A DNA stretch of 64,000 nucleotides from a bacterium SCSIO 12827 (GTDB lineage Bacteria > Pseudomonadota > Alphaproteobacteria > Rhodospirillales > Casp-alpha2): the NCBI GenBank assembly GCA_024397995.1, contig CP073746.1, positions 310,001 to 374,000 of the forward strand. The letters are read 5' to 3'. How positions within the stretch are numbered: position 1 is the stretch's first letter; each line of letters begins with the position of its first letter. The position numbers were made by a program, and so were the translations under genes. This document shows, one piece after another, positions 34,345 to 42,156 of this stretch. Under the pieces are notes generated by a model. The model was not told where the DNA came from. It did no database searches and saw only the letters and a list, made by a program, of their open reading frames with translations.

Positions 34345-35309
34345 CGCGACCGCCGCTGCCAGCCGAGCAGCGGCCGGGTCGCCAGCCGCACGGCATAGGT
34401 CGAGAGTGTTCCCAGGCCGCCGATCATCAGCATGCCGACGACGATGTCCGGATAGTTGATCAGCGAGTAGGCGTTCCAGGTGAAATAGCCGATGCCATAC
34501 TGGCCCGAGATGATTTCCCCGGCCAGCAGAGAGAACCAGGAAACCCCCATGCCGATGGCAAGGCCGGCGGTGATGGAGGGCAGGGCCGCGGGAATGACCA
34601 CATGCCAGAAGATTTCGCGCCGGTTGGCGCCAAGGGACTTGGCCGCGCGGATCAGCACGTCCGGCGTCAGCTCGGCCCCATGCGCCGTGTTCAGGATGAT
34701 GGGAAACAGGGCACCTAAGAAGGTGATGTAGATGATCGAGCTTTCCTCGGTCGGCCACATCAGGATGGCCAGCGGAATCCAGGCCACGGCCGGGATCGGG
34801 CGCAGAATTTCGATATAGGGGGAGATCACGTCGCGGGCCAGGCGCGAGCGGCCGATCATGAGACCCAGCAGAATGCCGAGCCCGACGGCGCTCATGTAGC
34901 CGATGACGATGCGCTGCATCGACACCGCGATGTGGATGTAGAATTCGGTGGAATGGACATGCGCGACGAAGGCGGTCCAGACTTTGAGCGGCGAGGGAAC
35001 GTTTTCGAAGTTGATGAAATAATTGAATTTTGTTTCCGTCGCGACATGCCAGACCAGAACGCCCAGGGCCAGCGCCGCCAGCCGGATCGACCAGGATCTG
35101 GCAAAGGGCATTAAGGCTTTGGGTTTCAGCACGGCGGCGATCAGGACGCCGACGGCTTCCTTGGGCGTGACGGGCTGACGGGCTTCGGCGTCGCGGGTGG
35201 CAAGGGCGGCGTCTGCGCCGGCCTGGGCGTCAGCTTGCGGTTCTGGAATGGGAGCGTTCATCGCACCGGTATCTCCGTGGTTTCGGTCGTCGTCTTGCTG
35301 GATGCTCAT
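34341..35309 (-). CDS. ABC transporter permease (NrtB/SsuC/TauC type)
   Basis: 322 aa from the ATG at 35309. An ATG at 35261, with GGAG upstream, would remove a 16-residue polar leader and is a fair alternative. There are six hydrophobic segments after an unusually long polar N-terminus of about 70 residues. The permease EAA-like loop reads RAAKSLGANRREIFWHVVIPAALPSI, and GYMSAVGLGILLGLMIGRS is characteristic of the subfamily. It is separated from the binding-protein gene by a terminator-like hairpin. Confidence 0.92.
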   Translation of the reverse strand: MSIQQDDDRNHGDTGAMNAPIPEPQADAQAGADAALATRDAEARQPVTPKEAVGVLIAAVLKPKALMPFARSWSIRLAALALGVLVWHVATETKFNYFINFENVPSPLKVWTAFVAHVHSTEFYIHIAVSMQRIVIGYMSAVGLGILLGLMIGRSRLARDVISPYIEILRPIPAVAWIPLAILMWPTEESSIIYITFLGALFPIILNTAHGAELTPDVLIRAAKSLGANRREIFWHVVIPAALPSITAGLAIGMGVSWFSLLAGEIISGQYGIGYFTWNAYSLINYPDIVVGMLMIGGLGTLSTYAVRLATRPLLGWQRRSR

Positions 35310-35350
35310 CGCCGTCTTCGGGCTTTCTCGGGGGCCGACCAGGGGCCGGG

Positions 35351-35388
35351 AAAAACGGCGGGACGAAGGCCTGGGCCTCCGTCCCGCC
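35351..35388 (-). terminator. Attenuator-type terminator between binding-protein and permease genes
   Basis: On the minus strand, GGCGGGACGGAGG pairs with CCTTCGTCCCGCC (one mismatch) around a short loop, followed by G and TTTTT. It lies 14 bases past the binding-protein stop. It probably limits transcription into the rest of the operon so that the binding protein is made in excess. Confidence 0.65.
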
Positions 35389-35402
35389 GGTCAGGCGTGT
35401 GA

Positions 35403-36767
35403 TCAGCTGGATTTCATGCCGATCGCGTCTTCGAAGGTGATGACCTTGCCGTCGATGGTGCCGGCGTACTTTTCGGCTTCGCCGCGGCGCAGGAATGTCG
35501 CGAACTCACCCTTCGGCGTGACGACCCAGAAGGCGGTCTTGCCGAACAGCTTCAGCCCGGTTTCCTTATCGTAGACGTAGGTGGAATTGATCTTCGCACC
35601 CGTGGCGCGGAACTTGGCGATGGCGCCCAGGAATTCGGGCAGGGTCGCGTATGCCTTGATCCCGTCGCGGGCATGCCAGATCTCGTTGGGCAGGCCGGCG
35701 TTCGCTTCGACCGGATCGACGACCGCGGCCTTGTCCTTGTCGTAATCCACGCCCATGTCCTTATAGGCAGCGCGGATGTACTTCTCGGTGATCCAGTCAC
35801 CGAAATCGAGCGGCGGAATCGCCTTTTCCTTGACCAGAACCGTGTGATCGAACTTCAGCGCTTCGGTCCAGGCGGGTTTGATGGTCGGATCGAGGGACAG
35901 ATGCCCCCCCTTCGAGAAGTAGATGTAGAGCACTTCCTTCTCGACACCCGTCCATTTTTCCATCAGGTCGGTGGCGCGGATGGGATCTTCCTTGATCCAC
36001 TTGCCGGCGTCGTAGACGGCCTTGATGAAGGCCTGAACCACTTCCGGATAATCGTCGGCCAGATCCTTGCGCACGACGACGCCGTGCAGATACGGCACGC
36101 CGGCTTCCGAGCCGTCATAGATCTTGCGGCCGGTGCCACGGAATTCCATGATTTCCGACCAGGGACAGAAGTCCGAATGGGCGTCGATCTTGCCCGCGGC
36201 GATGTTGGCCGCACCCACGGCGGGGCTCTGGTTCTTCAACTGGAACTTGATGTTGTTGTCCTGGGCGGCCTTCAGCAGCATGCCCCAGGCGGCGGAGCCC
36301 ACGGGCGTGGACACTTCCTTGCCTTCAAGATCGCCGATCTTGTAGAGGTCCGACTTCACGGGCACCACGATGGCGTTGCCCGATCCCTTCAGGTTGTAGC
36401 CGGTGCCCGCGACATAGTAGGTGCGCAGGCTATCCGTGGCCTGGAATTTGGCGCCGTTGACGATCAGGGGATAGTCGCCCATCACGCCGATGTTCAGCTT
36501 GTTGGCCATCATCTGATTGGTGATGGGGCCGCCGGAAGAATAGTCGGCCCAGCTGATGTCGTAGTCGACGTCCTTGTACTTGCCGGTCTTGGGCAGGTGT
36601 TTTTCAAGAAGCTTCAGCTCCTTGACGACGATGCCCGCCGTATAGGTGTCGGTACACATGCTTTGATGGCCGATGGCCACCTTGATGGTCTTGGCCTGGG
36701 CCGGTGCCGCCGCTGTCACCGCCAATAAGGCCCCTAATGCCAATCCCTGCGTTACGTGCCTGAGCAT
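35403..36767 (-). CDS. ABC transporter substrate-binding protein (NMT1/sulfonate type, long form)
   Basis: 454 aa, longer than the roughly 320-340 aa usual for TauA/SsuA proteins. The signal peptide ends near PAQA (residue 25). The lobes contain KVAIGHQSMCTDTYTAG, SSGGPITNQMMANKLNIGVMGDYP and AAGKIDAHSDFCPWSE. The C-terminal 120 residues are extra, with INSTYVYDKETGLKLFG and a strand-rich tail. The ligand is unknown; the family takes sulfonates, nitrate, cyanate and aromatic acids. The ATG at 36767 has AAGGAG upstream and lies about 44 bases downstream of a predicted sigma-54 start point. Confidence 0.88.
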   Translation of the reverse strand: MLRHVTQGLALGALLAVTAAAPAQAKTIKVAIGHQSMCTDTYTAGIVVKELKLLEKHLPKTGKYKDVDYDISWADYSSGGPITNQMMANKLNIGVMGDYPLIVNGAKFQATDSLRTYYVAGTGYNLKGSGNAIVVPVKSDLYKIGDLEGKEVSTPVGSAAWGMLLKAAQDNNIKFQLKNQSPAVGAANIAAGKIDAHSDFCPWSEIMEFRGTGRKIYDGSEAGVPYLHGVVVRKDLADDYPEVVQAFIKAVYDAGKWIKEDPIRATDLMEKWTGVEKEVLYIYFSKGGHLSLDPTIKPAWTEALKFDHTVLVKEKAIPPLDFGDWITEKYIRAAYKDMGVDYDKDKAAVVDPVEANAGLPNEIWHARDGIKAYATLPEFLGAIAKFRATGAKINSTYVYDKETGLKLFGKTAFWVVTPKGEFATFLRRGEAEKYAGTIDGKVITFEDAIGMKSS

Positions 36768-37108
36768 TGTTGAATTCTCCTTTGCTCTGCATCAAAGTTG
36801 TCTCGTTACGGCCTCTATAGGTGCAATTAGCTTGCCAGATTTCGCATCTGCAAAATAAAATTAACTAATTGAAATAAAACGATAAATTGTCGATATTGCG
36901 TCGCATTTGCTGCATTGTGGGCAGGTTATGATTATTTTTTAATCGATGTCATATTTCTGTGTAATTTTTAATCATTTACGTCTCCGCCGAAATGATACAA
37001 GTTATTGGAATTCTGGCGTTTCCGGGCCGCCTGGGGGCCTTCGGATAGGCCGTAGATGGGGGGCGTTTCGAGAACTGTGTTTGGCGTGAATCCGTATCCC
37101 GAAAAGGG
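36768..37108. other. 341-bp intergenic region with AT-rich operator-like tract
   Basis: There is no gene. Bases 36845-36975 are strongly AT-rich and include the palindrome AATTAACTAATT at 36859-36870 and runs of T and A (TTATTTTTTAATC). This tract lies upstream of the predicted sigma-54 promoter, where activator or IHF sites would be expected. The remainder up to the TlpA stop at 37109 shows no clear element. Confidence 0.45.
36822..36837 (-). promoter_or_regulatory. Sigma-54 (-24/-12) promoter of the ABC/copper operon
   Basis: On the minus strand the bases read TGGCAAGCTAATTGCA, matching the TGGCAC-N5-TTGCW consensus at all fixed positions but one (C to A at position 6), with the invariant GG and GC at correct spacing. 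The predicted start is near 36811, giving a 44-base leader with AAGGAG before the ATG at 36767. Such promoters need an AAA+ activator, and none is encoded in the window. Confidence 0.6.
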
Positions 37109-37660
37109 TCAGCGGACAGCGTTCGCGATCCGGTTTTCGAACCACTGGACAACCGGTCGCGCGGCCCATTCGCGGGCGCCGATCGCCGCATGGGTAATGG
37201 TGCCGTCGGGGCCGACTAGGAACGTCGCGGGCAGCGCCTGAACATGCCATGCACGACCGACGGCGGATTGGCGATCCATGACAATGGTCAGTTCGCCCAC
37301 ATCCACTTGCTTCAGGAACCGCGCGACGGCGTCCGGTTTGTCGCCCAGGTTCACGGCGACAACGTCGAGCCCCTGCCCCGCCATCTGTTTTTTCAGCCGG
37401 GCCAGCGCCGGCATTTCGGTGCGGCAAGGTGCGCACCACAGCGCCCAGAAGTTGATCAGCGTGAACTTGCCCTTGCGGTCGCTCAGGGAAAACGGGGTTC
37501 CGTCAAGCCGCGGCAGGTTGATGGCCGGGGCGGCAATGGGGGTCGGCGCCGCCGCCAGGGGAGCGGCGCCATCGGCGATTGCCGGAAGCCCGAAAAGAAA
37601 GGCCGCCGCGAAGATCGCGGCGGCAAGTCGGTGGCTGTGCGGAAAGGTGTGAGGGCGCAT
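37109..37660 (-). CDS. TlpA/ResA-type periplasmic thioredoxin
   Basis: 183 aa. An N-terminal signal (HRLAAAIFAAAFLFGLPAIA) is followed by an Ala/Pro-rich linker and a thioredoxin domain with LINFWALWCAPCRTEMPAL (WCAPC active site) and the cis-Pro region ALPATFLVGPDG. TlpA-type proteins reduce periplasmic cysteines, including those of SCO1 and CuA sites, which fits the SCO1 and PCuAC genes in the same block. It is 11 bases downstream of the GntR gene. Confidence 0.92.
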   Translation of the reverse strand: MRPHTFPHSHRLAAAIFAAAFLFGLPAIADGAAPLAAAPTPIAAPAINLPRLDGTPFSLSDRKGKFTLINFWALWCAPCRTEMPALARLKKQMAGQGLDVVAVNLGDKPDAVARFLKQVDVGELTIVMDRQSAVGRAWHVQALPATFLVGPDGTITHAAIGAREWAARPVVQWFENRIANAVR

Positions 37661-37671
37661 GGTGCCGAGAG

Positions 37672-38424
37672 CTACCAGCGGCCGATCCGGGTGCGGTATC
37701 GAAAGGCCTCGGCGACGGCGTGGCGGATGCAGAAATCGATGGCGACGCCGTTGACGTCGACGTTGATCTGTTCCGTGCGCACGACCGTGGCGCCCGGTTC
37801 GATCTCAAGATGTTGGGCCAGCTTGGGCGCCGCCTTGACCATGTCCATGACGACGTCGCCGAAGGCTATCGACACGCCGCGCGATTGTTCCAGAAGGGTG
37901 CAGACGTCGCTTGATTCAAGGTCGCGGTCGGAAAGCAGGCGGCCGACCTCGGGCAGAAGGTAGCGTTCCTCGAAACAGATGGGGGCCGCGTTGGCCAGGC
38001 GCAGACGGCGAACCAGGGTGACAAGGCTCGACGGCGGCAAGGCCAGTGCCTGACGGACCTGACTGTTGGCCTTGATCTCGGCCCGTTCGAGCAATTGCGC
38101 TGTGGCCTGAAGACCGTTCGGGCCAAGCGCTTCGCCCAATCCGCGCAGTCGGCGCATGTCCAGCTCGGCCTTGATGCCGCGCACGAAATGGCCCTGGCCC
38201 TGATGGCTTTCGACCATGCCCGATTTCTTGAGCGCGTCGAGGGCATGACGCACGGTGACCCGCGACACGCCAAACCTGGCGACCAGGGAATGTTCCGACG
38301 GCAGCCGCCCCCCCGGCTGAAAGTCGCCGGTGTTGATCCGCCGCGCCAGCCAATCACGGACCACCACGTATTTCGGAAGCGCGGTTGTTTCCTGGGTCAC
38401 GATGTTCTGGGTCACGTGGTTCAT
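37672..38424 (-). CDS. GntR-family regulator, HutC/UTRA subfamily
   Basis: 250 aa from the ATG at 38424. The winged HTH is VVRDWLARRINTGDFQPGGRLPSE, FGVSRVTVRHALDALKKSG and SHQGQGHFV. The C-terminal UTRA ligand domain holds LVTLVRRLRLANAAPICFEERYLLP and GATVVRTEQI. It lies in the same direction between HEAT-repeat and TlpA genes, so it is probably the local ligand-responsive repressor for the block. There is no strong ribosome site; it follows the HEAT gene by 44 bases and may be translated by reinitiation. Confidence 0.9.
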   Translation of the reverse strand: MNHVTQNIVTQETTALPKYVVVRDWLARRINTGDFQPGGRLPSEHSLVARFGVSRVTVRHALDALKKSGMVESHQGQGHFVRGIKAELDMRRLRGLGEALGPNGLQATAQLLERAEIKANSQVRQALALPPSSLVTLVRRLRLANAAPICFEERYLLPEVGRLLSDRDLESSDVCTLLEQSRGVSIAFGDVVMDMVKAAPKLAQHLEIEPGATVVRTEQINVDVNGVAIDFCIRHAVAEAFRYRTRIGRW

Positions 38425-38468
38425 AACGGGGAACGGGCCGGTTGCGGGTGACGGGGACGGGCGGTGTT

Positions 38469-39431
38469 TTATTCGGCGCGGATCTGGCCGAGCGCCCAGC
38501 GGATATTCTTGCGGACGTCCGGGTCGGGATCGTCGAGATGCGCTTCGAGGGCGGGAACGGCCTTGGGCGAGGCGATCTCGCCCATCGCGGCGGCGGCTTC
38601 CTTGCGCAGGTTGGAAATGTCGTGGTCGAGCGACGGCGCGATGTCGTCGATCGCTTCCGCCGCGCCCAGCTTGCCGAGAGAGCGGATGGCCTTCTGCCGA
38701 ACCTGCCAGTAATCGTCGGCGAGCGCCTTGCGCAGGGCCGGAATGGCGCCCGGCGACTGCACCTTGCACAGCGTTTCGGCGGCAACCTCGCGGACCTGCC
38801 AGTCCGTATCGCTCAGCGCCTGGGCCAGGGTATCGGCGGCGGCGGCGGTCACGGAAAAGCCCAAGGCTCCCGCGGCCGTGCGGCGCACGCCGGCGTCAAC
38901 GTCCTTCAGCATCGCCATCAGGGCGGGCAGGGCGTCTTCGGTTTTCAGATAACCGACGACGCTGACCGCTTCGGAGCGAACGGTGGCTTCCGGATCACCG
39001 AGGGCATCCAGTGCCGGTTTCAGGCTTTCCGGGCGTTTCAATTCGCGCAATGCCCGCAGGGCGCCGGCGCGCACGAAGGCTGATTCATGGGCGACGAACG
39101 GCAGGATCGGGTCGGCAGCCGCCGGGTCCTTCAGTTCGGCCATGCTGTCGGCGGCGGCCTGGGCCACGCCGCTGTCGGAATCGGTCAGCGCGATCAGCAG
39201 CGCTTCGGCGGTCTCCGGGCCGTCGAATTCACCCAAGGCCAGGGCGATCTGCAACCGTACTTCGCGGGCGTCGTCGGCCAGGGCCTTTTTCAGGTGTGCC
39301 ACGGCGGCGGGATCGGCTGAATCGGCCAGATCCATGATGGCGACGCGGCGTGTGCCGGGATCGGGGTCTTCCAGGCGGTCGATGATATCTTCGACTTCGT
39401 CGAATTGCTCAAAGGGCTCGAATGCGGACAT
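38469..39431 (-). CDS. HEAT-repeat protein (PBS-lyase type repeats)
   Basis: 320 aa built almost entirely of about nine 31-residue helical repeats of the form D-x-x-V-R-x-x-A-A-x-A-L-G (for example DPEATVRSEAVSVVGYL, DTDWQVREVAAETLCKV, DPDVRKNIRWALGQI). It has an acidic N-terminus (FEPFEQFDEVEDIIDRLED) and no signal peptide. HEAT proteins of this type act as scaffolds or cofactor-handling partners. It lies between a small ferredoxin gene (17-base gap) and a regulator gene. AAGGAG precedes the ATG at 39431. It probably binds the AprA-like flavoprotein or the ferredoxin. Confidence 0.9.
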   Translation of the reverse strand: MSAFEPFEQFDEVEDIIDRLEDPDPGTRRVAIMDLADSADPAAVAHLKKALADDAREVRLQIALALGEFDGPETAEALLIALTDSDSGVAQAAADSMAELKDPAAADPILPFVAHESAFVRAGALRALRELKRPESLKPALDALGDPEATVRSEAVSVVGYLKTEDALPALMAMLKDVDAGVRRTAAGALGFSVTAAAADTLAQALSDTDWQVREVAAETLCKVQSPGAIPALRKALADDYWQVRQKAIRSLGKLGAAEAIDDIAPSLDHDISNLRKEAAAAMGEIASPKAVPALEAHLDDPDPDVRKNIRWALGQIRAE

Positions 39432-39448
39432 GGGTCGGGCTCCTTGGG

Positions 39449-39682
39449 TCAGCGCAGCAGGAAGGGGATGTTGACGGTGACGGCACCCGTCGGGCAATCG
39501 GCCTCGCAGGGCATGCAGTACCAGCACTCGTCGTACTTCATGAAGGCTTTGCCGGTGGCGTCCGAGATGCGCAGCACGTCCAGCGGGCAGACGTCGACGC
39601 AAACGGTGCAGCCCTTGTCGGCGATGCATTTTCCTTCGTCGACGACGACGGGGACGGATGAGGGTTGTTCAGCGAGGGGCAT
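39449..39682 (-). CDS. 2x[4Fe-4S] ferredoxin, AprB-like
   Basis: 77 aa. Eight cysteines form two cluster motifs: C19-x5-C25-x2-C28-x3-C32-P and C53-x2-C56-x2-C59-x3-C63-P. The second half, DECWYCMPCEADCPTGAV, resembles the CWECYxCVKxCPQGAI segment of APS reductase beta subunits (from memory), but the long AprB tail is missing. It should pass electrons to or from the flavoprotein encoded 44 bases upstream on the same strand. Confidence 0.92.
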   Translation of the reverse strand: MPLAEQPSSVPVVVDEGKCIADKGCTVCVDVCPLDVLRISDATGKAFMKYDECWYCMPCEADCPTGAVTVNIPFLLR

Positions 39683-39726
39683 CGGATTTCTCCTTGGGTA
39701 TGGTCTTGGTGCGGGTCCGGCGGGGG

Positions 39727-41466
39727 TTAGGCCTGCGCCTTGATCCGCTGCTTGTCATAGGCGTCTTTCTCTTCCTCATCGATGGGAATGATGTAGGGAT
39801 CGACGTCCTTTTTCTTGATCGTCATCTGGCCGGCATCGTCCTTGGACAGGATCGAGTGGCAGAACCAGTTTTCGTTGTCGCGCTCCGGATAGTCGGCGCG
39901 GTTGTGATACAGGCCCCAGCGGCTTTCCGTGCGGAACAGGGACGCGAAGGCGGCCATGTCGGCGCAGTCCATGATCGACGAGACCTCGAGCGAGCGCATC
40001 AGCTCATGGGCGTTGCGCGCGACCATCTCGTTTTCCATGACCTCGCGGGTTTCGGCGAAGCGGTCCTGGGCGAGCTGCATCTTGCGCGTGACCTTGGGCG
40101 GCTGCAGGTAGTCGTTGACCAGACGGCGGGTCTTGTATTCGACCTGGTTGGGCGGGATGCCGTCTTCGCGCGTGGTCGGCGCCAGCACGCGTTTCTTTTC
40201 GGCGAAGATGAAGTCTTCGTCGATGTCGGCGAAATCGACCTCGTTGACGTAGTCGATGGCGTGCTCGCCGGCGACGGCGCCGTTGGTGAAGGCGCCCAGC
40301 ATGTAGTTGTGCGGCACGCTGGCCATGTCGCCCGCGGCGTACAGGCCGGGGACGGTGGTGCAGGCATTGTCGTCGACATAGACGCCCGAGGCCGAATGGC
40401 CGGAACAGAAGCCGATCTCCGAGATATGCATCTCGATCATGCCGTTGCGGTAATCGTTGTTGCGGTTGACCTGGAAGCGGCCGCGGGTGGGGCGTTCGAC
40501 CTCGTGCAGGATGGTTTCGATCTCGCCGATGGTCTCGTCCGCCAGGTGGTTGAGCTTGAGGAACACCGGCCCCTTGCCCGACTGCAGTTCGTTGTAGAAC
40601 TCCTGCATCATCTGGCCCGACCAGTAATCGCATTCGATGAAGCGCATGCCTTCGTTGTTGGCGGTATAGCCGCCGAAGGGCCCGGCCACATAGGCGCAGG
40701 CGGGGCCGTTGTAATCCTTGATCAAGGGGTTGATCTGGAAGCATTCCAGGTTCGCGAGCCCGGCGCCGGCGTGGTACGCCATGGCGTAACCATCACCCGA
40801 GTTGGCGGCGTTCTCGTAGGTGCCGAACAGGTAGCCCGAGGTCGGCAGGCCAAGCCGCCCGGCCGCCCCCATGCACAGGATCACGGCCTTGGCGCGGACC
40901 ACCAGGAATTCGGCGGTGCGCGTGTTGACGGCGATGGCGCCGGCGATGCGGCCGTCCTTGCCGGTCAGCAGGCGGGTCGCCATGTAGCGGTTGGAAATCA
41001 GCAGGCGGGCCCGCTTCAATTGGCGATACAGGGCTTTCTTCACCGTGTCGCCATTGGGCATGGGCAGCACGTAGGTGCCGATGTGGTGGACCTTCTTGAC
41101 GTCGAAGTCGCCGTTCTCGTCCTTCTGGAAGCGGATGCCGAAGCCGTCAAGTTCCTGAATGATCTCGTAACAGTTCTGCGCGTACTTATAAACGGCGGCC
41201 TGGTCGACGATGCCGTCGTTGGCGACGGTGATTTCCTTCACATATTGTTCCGGCGTGGAATGGCCGGGAATGACCGCGTTGTTCAGGCCGTCCATGCCCA
41301 TGGAGATGGCGCCCGACCGCTTCACGTTGGCCTTTTCCAGCAGAATGACCTTGGCGTTGGGGTTCTTTTTCTTCGCGCGGTAGGCGGCCATGGGGCCGGC
41401 CGTGCCGCCGCCGATGACCAGAATGTCGCAATCGACCTGCGATGTGCCTTCCGTGATTTCGTCCAT
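39727..41466 (-). CDS. AprA-like FAD flavoprotein (fumarate reductase/APS reductase superfamily)
   Basis: 579 aa. The FAD site is CDILVIGGGTAGPMAAYR (GGGTAG at residues 19-24), followed by LLEKANVKRSGAISMGMDGLNN, an AprA-style segment, and the C-terminal FAD contact PGLYAAGDMASVPHNYMLGAF. Where succinate dehydrogenases have the substrate motif QFHPT, this protein has FQINPLIKDYNGP, closer to the FKDGYGP region of APS reductase alpha. It is therefore unlikely to be a plain fumarate/succinate enzyme. There is no signal peptide, so it is cytoplasmic. The partners are the adjacent ferredoxin and HEAT protein. The substrate is unknown; a sulfur oxyanion is one option. Confidence 0.85.
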   Translation of the reverse strand: MDEITEGTSQVDCDILVIGGGTAGPMAAYRAKKKNPNAKVILLEKANVKRSGAISMGMDGLNNAVIPGHSTPEQYVKEITVANDGIVDQAAVYKYAQNCYEIIQELDGFGIRFQKDENGDFDVKKVHHIGTYVLPMPNGDTVKKALYRQLKRARLLISNRYMATRLLTGKDGRIAGAIAVNTRTAEFLVVRAKAVILCMGAAGRLGLPTSGYLFGTYENAANSGDGYAMAYHAGAGLANLECFQINPLIKDYNGPACAYVAGPFGGYTANNEGMRFIECDYWSGQMMQEFYNELQSGKGPVFLKLNHLADETIGEIETILHEVERPTRGRFQVNRNNDYRNGMIEMHISEIGFCSGHSASGVYVDDNACTTVPGLYAAGDMASVPHNYMLGAFTNGAVAGEHAIDYVNEVDFADIDEDFIFAEKKRVLAPTTREDGIPPNQVEYKTRRLVNDYLQPPKVTRKMQLAQDRFAETREVMENEMVARNAHELMRSLEVSSIMDCADMAAFASLFRTESRWGLYHNRADYPERDNENWFCHSILSKDDAGQMTIKKKDVDPYIIPIDEEEKDAYDKQRIKAQA

Positions 41467-41587
41467 GGGTCTGTCCTTTCGGTTTCGTTTGTTCTTGGTG
41501 CCGACGGGGCCTTTAAGGCGCGCCTGTCGGCGGGAAACTTGTCTGTAACAACCATGCTGCGCCGCAGCAGGGCGATCTGTCTGTCAA

Positions 41588-41929
41588 CTAATTGCCAAGG
41601 CCGGAAATCGCCTCGGCTTGGGCCGTGCTCAGGCCTTGAAACGCCAGCGCGCCGATGGCGCCGCGCAGCATGTCCCAGGGATAAATGCCTTTGGCATAGC
41701 CGTCGGAGAAGGTGATGTTGATGGCATAGATGCCGACCGCTTCGACGGCGGTGATGGTCAGGCCGTCGTCGGCCGGGACGTCCCACCCTTTCAGGCGGGC
41801 ACTTTCCGAACGGGCGGAGCGGCTCATCTGGCGCAGGGTGGGCGCGGTCAGGGTCTGACACACGCCGTCGGGCCAGGTGATGGCCAGCGCGGCGCGGTCG
41901 GCGGCGACGGAAATTTCTGTAGGCTGCAT
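41588..41929 (-). CDS. DUF971 (gamma-butyrobetaine hydroxylase-like N-terminal) protein
   Basis: 113 aa from the ATG at 41929 with CGGAGG upstream. It has the DUF971 pattern: ALAITWPDGVCQTLTAPTLRQMSRSARS, then VEAVGIYAINITFSDGYAKGIYPWDML. The domain is found alone or fused to ApbC/Mrp and to hydroxylases and is linked to iron or Fe-S handling. It is the first gene of the minus-strand block, 121 bases before the AprA-like flavoprotein gene, and may help mature that Fe-S/flavin system. Confidence 0.85.
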   Translation of the reverse strand: MQPTEISVAADRAALAITWPDGVCQTLTAPTLRQMSRSARSESARLKGWDVPADDGLTITAVEAVGIYAINITFSDGYAKGIYPWDMLRGAIGALAFQGLSTAQAEAISGLGN

Positions 41930-42156
41930 GGCGGGGCCTCCGGAAAAGGAGCGGATCAAGTCCGCCCGAGGGGTCGCCTGATCCAAACCCGACATGTCCC
42001 GCCATAAAAGCAATTCGTTGACCGAACCCGTTTTATTTATTCCCGGCAATTAATTGACCGACCGCAATGGGTACGCGCGGGCATAGTCCGGCCACTGTCG
42101 CCGGACCCTTCGGCGGCACTGCAATATGACCCGGCGCTGAACAAGGATTTCCGGCC
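41930..42156. promoter_or_regulatory. Divergent DUF971/korA regulatory region
   Basis: 227 bp between divergent genes. It contains an AT-rich tract (about 42001-42055) and two copies of TTGACCGA (42018-42025 and 42052-42059) in the korA direction. No -10 with standard spacing was found. AAGGA precedes the korA ATG. Confidence 0.35.

Noticed and set aside
41500-41532. Imperfect hairpin between DUF971 and flavoprotein genes (GCCGAC...GTCGGC)
   Set aside because: Only six clean base pairs with mismatched interior and no T tract; too weak to call a terminator.
39658-41715. 685-residue open frame opposite the AprA-like flavoprotein
   Set aside because: The flavoprotein frame has clear FAD motifs and a ribosome site; the opposite frame has no domain and arises from GC-rich third positions.
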